This document shows positions 45,646 to 55,932 of a DNA stretch of 64,000 bases, in pieces (positions within the stretch are counted from its first letter, which is position 1; every line of letters begins with the position of its first letter). The stretch covers positions 33,066,501 through 33,130,500 of the forward strand of contig CM060831.1 in the NCBI GenBank assembly GCA_030762175.1, read 5' to 3'. The stretch is from Metallyticus violacea. Taxonomy: Eukaryota > Arthropoda > Insecta > Mantodea > Metallyticidae. Position numbers and translations under genes: made by a program. The notes below the pieces were generated by a model, which made no database searches, had not been told where the DNA came from, and saw only the letters and a program-made list of their open reading frames with translations.

Positions 45646-46442
45646 AATAAATTAATGACCAATGTCAATACTCTCATTACAAAAATTGAATGAGGCTTCT
45701 AATTTACCAAATTTCAAGGAGAATTTTGCTGGTAAGCCGTAAGCCCTGCTGACGAATATCGTCTTAGAACATGAGTTCCCATCCAACCGGACGATAGCCG
45801 GGAGTTAAGACAAGCCCGTAGTCCAAACATGATTACTTATACCATAGATGAGAGCCGACTGCTATACAGCGATAAAAAAGGGAATAGGAAACAATGGCTC
45901 TACCTGGAGGTAAGAGAAGGAAAGAAAATATCGCAGGTTCGAGATGAAGGCACGGTTCCTAGCGGAGCAAGAACACACCCAAACTTAGCTGAGCATCGAA
46001 TGGATCCTATATGCCATTATAAATGTTTGCAAATGTAATATTTACAGTAGATAGGTATTGGTATTTTTGCAAACATATTTAGAGCAAATTAAATCTAGAA
46101 ACCACTATAAGGACCGAGTGAGAAGCTATACCCTATTGAAAGGAGGTGTATCATAGGAGGGAGATTATTTCAAGGAAGAGAAAGCTCGTAAGATAGGTAA
46201 GCCCAATTTAAAATAAATAAAAGTTCGGTCAATTTTTTAACAGACCTCATTTTAAGTAGCCACACAATGAATGCCAATTATGAACTCGTTTCTCCTTATC
46301 CAGCTGCTGCAACTCGTGAACGCCAGCAATCCTGTGTGACCTCAAATCCGCTCTTTGATAATTGTAGTGGTACTATCCACCTCCTTAGACAGACGTAATG
46401 AAGCGCTGCCGACGATATCTCCTGGCATATCTATCAAACAAG
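45646..46442. other. unassigned stretch
   Basis: A 69-codon plus frame (45829-46038) has no recognised domain. Confidence 0.4.
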
Positions 46443-46456
46443 AAATTCGTCTCTTG

Positions 46457-46658
46457 CAGCCCGACTGGTCTTGAGTGAAACGCCGACAACTTTTTGCTCA
46501 GAGGCCTCTTCTTTCAGGATTGAGGTTCTTTTTACGTGCCGTAAATGTACGACACGGGACCCACGGTTTTATTTCCCTTCCGAAGGAAGCCATACTGATA
46601 TAAATGGGACGCTGATGACTTGAGGTATTAAATAAATCAACAAATCAACCCAATCAAC
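46457..46658. mobile_element. SINE-A with inverted 5' segment (twin-priming pattern)
   Basis: Bases 46480-46597 are the SINE-A middle body on minus, from the gtttcac block to gtatggcttcc. They are followed directly by the 3' end on plus (aaatgggacgctgatgactt to an aataaatcaacaaatc tail, 46606-46650). The inverted and sense parts do not overlap, as expected when two primers copy one RNA. Flanking words aaattcgtctcttg (46443-46456) and aaattcgttgcttg (46659-46672) agree at 12 of 14 positions, a plausible decayed target duplication. The tRNA head is absent. Confidence 0.8.
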
Positions 46659-46672
46659 AAATTCGTTGCTTG

Positions 46673-47160
46673 ACCCATTTGCTTCTAAACTGTTAGGTTT
46701 GGAACCTTCTCCGCCACGTAGGCCCAATGACACCGGTAAAAAGTTGCTATAGAATATTTCATAGTAAGCTGTTAATTGCATTGTATTACATTGGCTTAAA
46801 ATTTACTTTTGTAATAATTTTAAAATAGGAAGCTATGTGTATTTTAAGCCAATGTGTTGAACTCGTTGTAACTAATGGAGTACATTTAAAATATTTTATT
46901 CGTTGTTTAAGCTGGAGATTTTATTACATGTTTGTGCCCCAGTAGTTATTTGGCCAGGATATGATTTGTTGCTGTATGGTAAATATGGCAAAGTTTCCTA
47001 GTTTCACAGCTTCAAAGTTGCTCAGCTACGCTTATACAATTTGAAAGTTCAAAGTTGGATTATGTTTTCATCATGAGTTTGTTGTTATTCAAAGCTGAAC
47101 CCAATTTACATATTTTATTATTATTGTTCAACAAACTATATTAAAACTGTAAACCACTCT
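46673..47160. other. unassigned stretch
   Basis: Part of this may belong to the retroelement fragment that follows. No domain was recognised. Confidence 0.4.
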
Positions 47161-47395
47161 TCTCCCATGATACTTCTTAGACTTTCGCGGCCTGGTATTT
47201 TTGGCAGTCAGGTGTTGTTGAATCCACTGATGATGCCAACCGTAGTAGCTGGAGAAAGCTGTGGTTGCATATTAAACCATGAACCACAGCAAAACCGTCC
47301 GGAAGAGTTTAACCTTCATAACTATGATCACTCTTCTCTTGCAAAGTTACCTTTCTATGGTCATATCCTGGGGGGGGGGGGGGGGTTCCTTACAG
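47161..47395 (+). pseudogene. retroelement ORF 3' fragment, possibly Penelope-like
   Basis: The plus frame reads LNHEPQQNRPEEFN (47270-47315), matching LNHGPRQNSPGEFN near 51290-51335 in a second copy. Upstream, CTGATGA (47227-47233) and GAAA (47254-47257) are spaced like the core of a hammerhead ribozyme, which Penelope-like terminal repeats are known to carry. Stem II pairing is poor here. A 16-base G run at 47370-47385 follows. The identity is inferred from the Penelope-like remnants around 50.8-51.9 kb. Confidence 0.45.
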
Positions 47396-48190
47396 CATGC
47401 TTCCAAATTTTATCTAGGTATCAATGGGAAAATGTCGAATTCAATTTATTAAATTATTGGAGTATAACAGTGATATGGTGCAAAATGGGAATTGTTTAAT
47501 TAAACTGTCACTATTACAGGTAACCGAGCAAAAGAGAACCAACATGAAATATAAATTCCAGTACTTGGAGTGATAAGAATTAAAAAAACAATAGAATAAT
47601 ACATTTTAAATATTTGAAAATTTAAACAATTATGTAATGTATCTTCGTTGTGTTTTTCTGGTAATAAACATTTCATTCCCCTGTATTAGTCCTTAAATAT
47701 GCATTTGATTATTATTTTTTCGGTAAATGGCGTGGTGGTAGTTACAGCAGAACTCCAAGATGGGACAGATGACATCACGCAAAGAGACACGAAATAGTTT
47801 TCTTAAATCCAGACCTCAAGTATGGCACGTGGCAGCCCTGACTAGAAAGGCGGTATAAAGATAATTACGATGTTAAGGAAGCTGAACCAGTTTTTATAAC
47901 GGTTTAAAATGAAGCTCTAAAGAAGTTGGTGAAGTCATGCTTCAGAGTGCGTGGAGAGCTTATGTCCATCGGGAGTTGGAATTGAAAGCCTTTTTAATGT
48001 GGTAGAAAGCGGTCCACCACAAAGTTGTTTGTACTCTGTGTATTTGCGTAAGACATAGACCACCATCGCAGCTTACCAAGTGTCCTCTGTTGATTGCTAT
48101 GAAGGTTCTGCTTTCTGTGACAGTGTAGGTGTTTGTTTAACCTAAAACTGCTGCGGTGACTGTTTACTGTGTCCCTTCAGTTCTGTTGGT
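47396..48190. other. unassigned stretch
   Basis: No recognised feature. Confidence 0.4.
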
Positions 48191-48450
48191 GTTTGGGGAG
48201 GCCACCCCTCGCGCAGTTTAGATGGAATTTACGAAGAAGAGGCGCCGTCTCCGACAGGATGGCGTCTGTAATGGACACACGCGTCGGAACGGCGTCGCTT
48301 TAGGGATGCCACGTGCTAGGAACGCTTCTCAATCCCTTCGGGAAAAGCATTTCGCAAAAATACGCAGTACCGCGTTTTGCGCTTCAGTGCTACTTCTGTA
48401 TGATTGTTTACATAGCGCTAAGCATCAATAAACATTATTACAGTTTGTAT
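48191..48450 (+). other. small CpG-containing ORF followed by AATAAA, unrecognised
   Basis: The 69-codon frame 48222-48431 starts MEFTKKRRRLRQDG and ends at LHSAKHQ. It is unusually basic and lies in a local GC/CpG-rich patch. An AATAAA hexamer overlaps the stop (48427-48432). I recognise no family. It could be a terminal exon, an old processed copy, or chance. No splice or promoter signal decides this. Confidence 0.3.
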
Positions 48451-48980
48451 AGTTTGAGCTTTGATACTTATTTTTAACACTAAATGCATCTGAATAACGC
48501 AGTCAAACTAAACCTATTGTTAATCCCAACCTTTTCCTTCTGATGGTTTTAGTCTTATTTCAGGTCCCTAAACAGAAAACAAAAAGAATAATAATTGGTA
48601 TCAACACCATTTATTGTGGAGTTAAGTCCAAAATATCATTTTACTCCAAATGTTGCCTACAGGTGTTAGCTTAGGAATTTTTCATGAACAAGACCTGCAT
48701 ACGTATTATGGTCAAAAGATGTAGACATAAACTGCAGCTGATTATGATCCTTGCAGACTCGTGTCCACGAACCTCCTTTTGAAAGTATATTATTGTTTTG
48801 TGATGAATTGTGTTTTAATAGGGTACCGTATACTTACTGCGGAAACGAAACCTTCACTTTAATGTCATTCTTAAACACCAAAGGCAGTTACCGACAGAAG
48901 TGTCTGAAGTCTTTAAATCACGTAATCGATTGCCGCCAGTACTGAGATTTTTAATGGTTTTTCTTAGTGCTCATCAATGG
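48451..48980. other. AT-rich stretch
   Basis: Nothing was recognised. Confidence 0.5.
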
Positions 48981-49080
48981 TCTTCCTTAAAAAAATGCTA
49001 ATTTATCATTTCATTTCATGTATAATTAATGTCCACCGCCTGTGATGTCTCAGCATTAAATATTGGCTTTAAACATTATT
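48981..49080 (+). mobile_element. SINE-B 3' fragment
   Basis: tcttccttaaaaaaatgcta, atcatttcatttcatgtata and gtccaccgcctgtgatgtct match the 3' third of SINE-B. The 5' part is absent and the copy is diverged. Confidence 0.75.
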
Positions 49081-49145
49081 TTGATAAACCCAAATCAATT
49101 TTTAGTAAATGTTTGAGCAGCAATATGCATGGTAACTTTGTTGTT

Positions 49146-49270
49146 GATTTGGTTTATTTACGGACGTTCTTTAACACCATAAGTCATCAGCGTCCCATTC
49201 AGTTTAGGGCGTGAAACGACCGACAAATTTTGCTCACAGGCCTCTTCTTTCAGGCTTGTGGTTCTGCAAA
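49146..49270 (-). mobile_element. SINE-A 3' fragment
   Basis: The minus-strand 3' end (ttatttacggacgttcttta) through the tgctcacaggcctcttcttt block is present. It is cut at ttgtggttct. Confidence 0.85.
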
Positions 49271-50665
49271 AGTCGGTGTCGCATAAATGTCGCCTGCAGA
49301 AAGCATTTTGAGCACTTACTGATTAATACCAACTGAGTAATGTGAGGAAAAAACTTAGACCAGAAAGTTAGTTTTGAGAAAGTACTCGTAGTCTGTAAAG
49401 AAAACATTACTCACTGGTTGTAACACGGAATTTCTTACATAAATAATAAAAACTGACTTTTATGCCAATATACGCTCATGTTCATTTCAGAATCCAAGTT
49501 TACGATTTTCATTTAGTGGCGAAATATAAAAATCTTTTTTTCCATTAATTAAACATAACACAATAATTGAAAAGAATGTTTTAGAAATTGACACTGTTTT
49601 TCTTTTATTCCTACTCAGTCGTGCATATGAGTACATATTTGCATTTATTCTGTTGTCTATGTAACATTAAGAGAATAGATAGATATTTTTACAGGGCATT
49701 TTTATTTTCATCATTTTATTCGGAGGACATTTATCTTCTTCAGAAACTGCTCTCCATTAGCATTAATATTATAATTTAGATAGCGTTCAAACGACTGAAT
49801 CGCTTCTTGAGGCAGAAACTCAACGAGAGGTGCAATATCGCTTTCCTTGCTGCTTTCGAAGAATGTCCTTATAATTTGGTTGAAAATGTTTTTATTATAA
49901 GATACAGAATTTTCTAAGAGCTTTTCCCTTGACATCCTTTCATTAATTAATTTACAGAATAATAGGCTTTCTCTAACAAAAATCTTGAAACTTTTTATTA
50001 TAGCCTTTATATATACATATATATAAAATTAAGTAACTCTTGCAATAATGTAGCTAAAATAACAAAAACTAGAGAAGCAGATATTTATACAACACTTAAA
50101 TAATAACACGACTGTCGAAAATTTTGAACAGTTGGTGTTCTTCAAAGGCAAATAAGTGAAGGTGATAAAATAAATATTGAATCTAGGAAGTAACGTAATG
50201 CATGTATATAGATAAAACAAATAACAAGGGGTAAGGAGCGGGAGAGGAAAAATATATGAGATATATGGTAATGCTTGAAAAAATTAAAAACAATAAGACA
50301 GTAGAAAGGGAAATATTAACACGTAAGATTTAAACCCAGTGGTGTACTTCCTTTGTGGAAAAATGTAGCTGTTATTTATTTCTGAGGTAACTTCCAGGGG
50401 TATGAACCGGTAACGCATCAATAAGTGTAAAATTAACAGCAAAATCAAATTTACTATAACCGGCAATGGAGGCTCGGTTTTAACGAACGCCTGTTCATAT
50501 GTAGCGAAACAATAGTAGAAGTTAAACCTAAACCAAAGGTTTTGTGAAGCTTACAACTTAACTAAGCGACATTGTTAGAAGTACGTCAAGTAATATTAAA
50601 TTCTCTGGATAAATTGCAGCTGTGGAACGAATGACATGGGGTAATTAGCGCATTTAGCACTTTTG
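49271..50665. other. AT-rich stretch, unassigned
   Basis: A minus frame of 74 codons at 49711-49935 (contains FFESSKESDIAPLVEFLPQE) has no recognised family. Others are shorter. No repeat was seen. Confidence 0.4.
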
Positions 50666-50667
50666 CA

Positions 50668-50829
50668 AGAATTTTTAATAGTGTTTAACTCCCGTTTTAA
50701 CTACTGAGACACCACAGGCAATAGCCACTGATGATACATGTGACGAAATGATAAATTGGGAAAAGATTTCTTTTTTAAATGAAGGTAGCGCACCAGGCCT
50801 AAGTTTAGAGTACTTCTCCAGCATTTGTC
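50668..50829 (-). mobile_element. SINE-B, 5'-truncated
   Basis: The 3' end and body are present on minus, from tagtgtttaactcccg to ccagcatttgtccgt. It stops there and the tRNA head is missing. It abuts a Penelope-like fragment. Confidence 0.85.
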
Positions 50830-51000
50830 CGTACAGGGCAATTTGGATGTTGATAGGTTCCGACGAAATAAACGTTTAAGGTTAGGAGGTGTTCTAAAAG
50901 TAAGAAGAAATACACATTTAGAAAAATCATTTAATAATGAATGCACTAATAAAGTATCATGATATTCTTTCAAAATAGATTTGAGCTCCTATTTCAGGTA
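50830..51000 (-). pseudogene. Penelope-like element ORF fragment, post-RT region
   Basis: The minus frame gives FRTPPNLKRLFRRNLSTSKL and a Cys soon after. It resembles the (F/Y)xRPPNLRxLLVRxKL..C segment that lies between the reverse transcriptase and the GIY-YIG end of Penelope-like proteins. It fits the same minus strand as the RT motif at 51820. The remainder is decayed. Confidence 0.5.
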
Positions 51001-51269
51001 AGTGAGGTTAATGAATTTCTTATTGAAAGTCTTTGGTTTGTAAAGGAAGTTTTTGTACTCTGGAATGATGCAATATTGTAAGAGGTAGGGGGAATATTTT
51101 TGATTTTGGAACTTTTGAGATAGGTTTTTTAATGTACATGAAAAGTTATTACAACTACCGTGACTGCGGATTGAAAGAGAAAAAGGAATACATCTTTTGG
51201 TATACAGGGGATGTCAGCCATCAAAATAAAGATATTGTTGTAAATTGTAGAACTTAATGTGCAAGGACG
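51001..51269. other. probable decayed retroelement sequence
   Basis: It lies between two Penelope-like pieces and is AT-rich. No readable motif was found, so its membership in the element is inferred only from position. Confidence 0.35.
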
Positions 51270-51690
51270 TAAGAAAAAAAAGCTATGGTAGTAATTTAAA
51301 CCATGGACCACGGCAAAACAGCCCGGGAGAATTTAATTGTTTTAATGACAACACCGGACGTTTTTTTTTTTTTTTTTTGAGTACTGTTTAACGCCCGTTT
51401 TTACTACTGAGGCACCACAGGCGGTGGACACTGATGATACATGAAATGAAATGATATATTGGGAAAGGATATTTATTTTTTTAAGGAAGGAAGCGTTCCA
51501 GGCCTAAGTTTAGGTACCTCCCCGGCATTTGCCAGTTATGAAGACTGAGGAAAACCTGGAAAAAACCCCAGTCAGGGAGGACGGTCCTGGCGGGATTCGA
51601 ACCGCAGACCTCCCGCTCACGAGTCCGTGCCTTAACGACCTCGGCCACCCGTGGCGGTACACCGGACGTGAAAGCCTAAGAAGTACGTAA
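51270..51690 (+). pseudogene. retroelement ORF C-terminus, interrupted by a SINE-B
   Basis: The plus frame LNHGPRQNSPGEFN continues to DNTG just before the SINE. After removing the SINE and one copy of its target duplication, the same frame goes on as RESLRST and a stop. A second copy lies at 47270-47315. The orientation is opposite to the RT and PPNL fragments on either side, so at least two pieces in inverted order are present. Confidence 0.55.
51362..51658 (-). mobile_element. SINE-B, full length, with perfect 11-bp target duplication
   Basis: It runs from the head at the right (rc of ccgccacgggtggccgagg) to a T-rich end at 51362-51378. The word acaccggacgt flanks it at 51351-51361 and 51659-51669. 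It is very close to the copy at 19662-19948. It sits in the coding tail of a retroelement, so it is younger than that element. Confidence 0.95.
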
Positions 51691-51739
51691 GAAAAAAGTC
51701 GTTGCATAAAGAGATAGGAGTGTCTAGAAAAGTAGCAGC

Positions 51740-51870
51740 ATCGGGAGAGACAGAAGAAGTGAACTGAACTGAATATTTGCAGTTAAGGTTAGTGAGCCAT
51801 GGGTCCAAAGCACAAATCTATCATCAATATATCTTATAATGGTAACAGGTCCTCCTTTATTCCTTCCTTA
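51740..51870 (-). pseudogene. reverse transcriptase fragment, Penelope-like (YxDD motif)
   Basis: The minus frame reads IIRYIDDRFVLWTHGSLT; the YIDD catalytic motif lies at 51820-51831. RY(I/V)DDxFVxWxHG is typical of Penelope-like reverse transcriptases. The frame stays open for about 25 more codons and then stops. No other RT blocks were found intact. Confidence 0.7.
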
Positions 51871-52384
51871 AGTGACCCGTACCATCAGCCTTACTGCTTC
51901 TTTGTATTGATATTTTTTTCCCCCATAGTTCAGGTGTGTGGGTTCCCCCCCCCCTCCCCGTGACGATGACCTTATCACCACTATTGAAACTTGATATTCC
52001 AGTCGTTAAAATTACTCACAATGGTTTTACGCAAACTTGGTAAAATAGTGTATTTAATGCAACATCAGTGTTTCAGAATCAGAGAAGCTTAAAAAAATAA
52101 CAATACAAAATCTCTAATATCTTTAGCAATAGTCGAGATAATATCGGGATGCGGTTGTGGCAGATGATAAAAGAAACTCGTATACTTTTTTCGGTGTATT
52201 TTTGCTCTGCCCCAGTTGTAGGACTTTACGCAATGATGTGCGGATTAGTAATCTGCTGTTGGGAAGCTATTTGTCCTGCACGCACACTGAGAGGCTCTCT
52301 GAATGGCCAATCCTATGTTAGAGCCACTTCAATGACATCACAAACACAGAATACCTAGGCACACACCGATAGATTACCTTTACA
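51871..52384. other. unassigned stretch
   Basis: A C run at 51944-51953. The 69-codon plus frame at 52149-52358 has no recognised domain. Confidence 0.4.
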
Positions 52385-52525
52385 TGAGGAAAAGAAGGAA
52401 AAAAAAAAAAAAAGGAAAAGAAAAAAAAAACGGAAACACCAGTGAAGTCCGGTCTCAGGATTTTGAACGATCTCCTGAATATGAATCGCAAGTGTTACCG
52501 CTTGAGCTAGTCCGCCCGATAAGAG
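52385..52525 (-). mobile_element. tRNA-derived SINE head with A/T-rich body
   Basis: The minus strand reads gcggactagctcaagcggta (A box) and gttcaaaatcctgagacc (B-box-like), followed by cactggtgtttccg and a long T-rich tract. It resembles the head side of the SINE-C copies, but the body differs, so it may be another family. Confidence 0.6.
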
Positions 52526-53354
52526 CAAACCCCAGAGAATAGAACGTAGTGTTTGGTGGAAAACTATAGTGACCAAAGGTTCCATCTGGCTTCTTTAATA
52601 TTATGGGCATTAAATGAAGATTGGGCATTAAATAATAAATTTTTTTTATTAATATTTTGGTTAGCACACACGTTATGGCTGTTTAACAGCAAACGGAACG
52701 TTGCTCTGTTGATCTCATCTCATCTACTAATTCTAATAGCGCGTGACAAGATCAGAAATGTGTTTTTCTTCCTTTTCTTTTCTTTCTAGCTTGACTGGAA
52801 GACCGCGGCAGATACACGCACATAAATGTTAGGAGTAATTGAAACATTAGCTATAATTGCTCAAAACGTTTCTGCTTCTTAAGTTCTATAGGAAGCCAGT
52901 AATGAACAATAAATAAGGGGAAAACACCTGAACCTTTTCAGTTTGCGTGTGTTTGAAACGATCGCGTTATCGCGTCATTTGCATTCGGAGAGGAAGGTTT
53001 CATTCAACGTGCAAAAGAACAGAGCGTGAACGTAGGACTGAAAGATTACTTTATCAAGAGACAGGGCTGGAGGGGAATAAGAGAGGTAGCAGGGGACGTT
53101 TCTTTTGAAAACATGGCGGGAATTATCGACCGTGCTGGTAGGTTCATTCACACATGAGTTGCCTTCCCCCCCCCCCCCTTTTTTCCTATCCAAAGTGACT
53201 ATCGCAAAAGCGATTACTGTGGACACAATAAAATTAAACAATACTCATACTTCTGTATTGACACTACAACTTCCTAACTCACTGAGCCAGAGTAAACATA
53301 GAATGACGCATTTGTTACACAGGAAGCATCAACAACGTGCTTCTTTATGTGCAT
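52526..53354. other. unassigned stretch
   Basis: Short frames without domains. A run of 13 C lies at 53166-53178. Confidence 0.4.
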
Positions 53355-53356
53355 TG

Positions 53357-53640
53357 AAGTGGGTCCTGGTGGTGGTGTAGTAGTAACCATACTTGCCTTC
53401 TAAACCCAAGATCGCGGGTTCGATCCTGGCCAGGACCGTAAAAATCCTAAGTATGGCTTCCTTCGGAAGGGAACTAAAGCCGTGAATCCCGTGTCTACAT
53501 TTATGGTACGATAAAGAACCTCAAGCCTGACAAAAGAGGCCTCTGAGCAAAATTTGTCGGCAAAATTAGTTGTTTCACGTCCTGATTTGATGACCTGAGA
53601 TGTTAAAGAGTGCCCGTAAATAAATGAAATAAAAAAAAAA
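53357..53640 (+). mobile_element. SINE-A copy, nearly full length
   Basis: The head (ggtcctggtggtggtgtagt; B box GGTTCGATCCTGG), the cttccttcggaagggaac body and the gcctctgagcaaaatttgtc block are present, ending in an ataaatgaaataaaaaaa tail. The ttcggxxaaaaatcc link after the head is shortened and a few bases are duplicated in the middle. Confidence 0.9.
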
Positions 53641-53924
53641 TCACTGATTGAAAGAAATTTGAGTTCTTTTCGTCATTGCATCTGGCTTTAAGTGTGGAGA
53701 TTGTACCTCAATGTTCCGCTTAGTGCTATTCTCGGCATATTTTTAAGTTACTACACGAAGAACAAGTACAATGAAAAAGGTCCCGGTTCAGAGTACAGCC
53801 TGTCGCGATTAGACCCTGCGTTGCCGCCAGTATTTTCTTAACTAAGCTCGCTGTGCTCAGGGCTTAAACATTTTAAAACTTAGATACAACATATTAAATA
53901 ACAGAATTTGCTATTCATCCTCCT

Positions 53925-54200
53925 TATTGTAGGTGCCGGAAATATTGCCCGTTTTCCCTGACACACAATCAATCCATATCTTCTTGAGAAATTATCACTG
54001 ACAGGCAACAGTTCCCCACCACTAATTTGCCAAACTTCGTTTCGAATGTTTGCTTTTAAGTTTTTCCAGGTTGTGAATGTTGATTGAAAATACTCCATTT
54101 TTCAATTTCCTCAAATATAAAAATTACATAAGATCTGAGAAACGAGGAGGCCACAAACCAAGGCCAGTAATTTTGGGACCAAATGTATGGCGCTATTCCG
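53925..54200 (-). pseudogene. DDE_3/Tc1-mariner superfamily transposase C-terminal fragment
   Basis: Across shifting minus frames one reads LGLWPPRFSDLM (compare WPPRSPDLTP with the third acidic residue), then NLKANIRNEVWQISGGELL and NFSRRYGLIV. This is the usual end of insect DDE_3 transposases. The catalytic region before it is missing. Confidence 0.6.
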
Positions 54201-54277
54201 TCATGGATTGATGAGAAAACTTCAATTCTACTCTCCCCCGGACAGTCACAAACCCTGTCTTATTAAATTTTCTGTAG

Positions 54278-54505
54278 GTCGCGGCCAGGGTGTATGAATT
54301 TTGAGGGCGTAAGAATCCTAAGTATGACTTCCTCCGAAAGGGAAATAAAGCAATTAGTCCAGTTTCGTAGATGGCACGTAAAAGAATCTCCAGCTTGAAA
54401 GAAGAGGCCTCCGAGCAAAATTTATCGACTGTTTCAAATCTTGAATTGAATGGAACAGTTGATGACCAACGATGTTAAAGAGTATCCTTAAATAAATAAA
54501 TTTAA
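54278..54505 (+). mobile_element. SINE-A copy, decayed head
   Basis: The body blocks aagaatcctaagtatgactt, gaggcctccgagcaaaattt and gaattgaatggaacagttga are present, with an aataaataaa tail. The tRNA-like head is only hinted at by gtcgcggccagg. Confidence 0.82.
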
Positions 54506-55695
54506 AAAATTAATTTATTCTGTACTAAATTTAATATTGTTTTGTGTTGTAATCGGGCTGCTAGGAAAGTTACACCTAAATGTCTGGCCACGCAACTTTC
54601 TATACTTAATGTTTGCCTTGAAGATGAATATACGACGACTCATAAATACCTCATCATTGCACAACTTTTCTGTACTACTTAATGTTATCTCACTCTGGGC
54701 TGCACAACACAACTGCCTGACTCTGTTGAAATAATGCTCACAGTTGACTGGAAGAGAGCATGGCGCCGCGCGTGTGGGTTGACTGGCTGGCCGATCTAAT
54801 TTAAGAGACTTTTAAACTACTCTCACTGTTTGATCTGGATGATGGCAAGATGGGGGAGGAAATGGCAGGCTGAAAGTCAATCTGGATGATGTTGTGATGT
54901 TGATATGGACTTCTTGTGTTGTGGAGGTTGGAGGGACCTCTTTTGCAGATTTACCCAGACGGAATGATTAATGTTAATCCGTATAATTCATCATGGCTCC
55001 ACCTGCTCAGCAGAGCATGAGCCAAACTGAGCCAGGTCGTTAAATCCATAGCATGTGAAAACAAATTATTCCTGAAGTCAAATAGCGGTTCATTTTCCTC
55101 CTTGCTACAAACACCTTAAGTGCTCTTACCGTTTAAACAAAGCAAGAAAAAGAAAATAAATGGCACAGGAAGAAGAGTAAGACCGAAGGCAATCTATCAA
55201 CAAACGTATGAAAGGAGGTAATAAAGGAAAATGGTTGCGTAACAAAGGCCACCTGTCTGAGAGAAAGTAAACTGGATATTACCTCAGATTTCGCGTGACC
55301 AATAATCAAAACATGATGCTATAAGACCAATACGTGAAAGCAACAATAATTATAAGTTAAATAACAAGACATTTTAAAAGATTAAATCTGTTCTTGCACA
55401 CAGACTGTCGCGCGAGAAGTTATTCAAATCCTGCTTAGAGAGCTATTCCTCCCTTTGACTGGCTGGCTACCAAATATAAGGCCACACGATCGACTTCCAA
55501 ATGATTAGATAATATTTGGGCAAACTTGCATTTATAGTTCACTTGATATCTTTCAAGTTCTTGCTATTTATTCTGAATTCTATATTCTGACGTTATATAA
55601 TACAGCCCACTCGCCACTTCTAATGAATATCGCCAAAAGCACATTGCACAGTTAAGATATAAACTAAATATTTTATAAATTTTATCATAATGAAA
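54506..55695. other. unassigned stretch
   Basis: Minus frame 54515-54712 and plus frame 54537-54734 overlap and have no domain. A GC-rich patch lies at 54755-54790. No repeat partner was seen. Confidence 0.4.
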
Positions 55696-55697
55696 TA

Positions 55698-55830
55698 ATG
55701 TCGACCCTAGTGGTCTAGTGATATCTATACTCGCCTCATAGATCCAGGGTCGATGGATTTTTTTAAGGCGTAACAAGTCTATGTATTTATTCCTTTGGAA
55801 TGAAAATGAAGACGTTGATCGATAGTAAAA
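55698..55830 (+). mobile_element. SINE-A 5' fragment
   Basis: It carries the head gtcgaccctagtggtctagt and a degraded link and body start (aagtctatgtatttattcctttgg), then stops near gacgttgatcg. The B box is deleted. Confidence 0.7.
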
Positions 55831-55932
55831 AACGATTGAACGCAAAGAAAAAGGCTTAGAATGAAAGCTTTGTCTAGTGTTCATATTCTTCACAAATTCA
55901 CATAGTAACGACACATATATCTACACTATGCT

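Noticed and set aside
47370..47385. G run of 16 as a G-quadruplex regulatory element
   Set aside because: A lone homopolymer without context; slippage or sequencing uncertainty is as likely.
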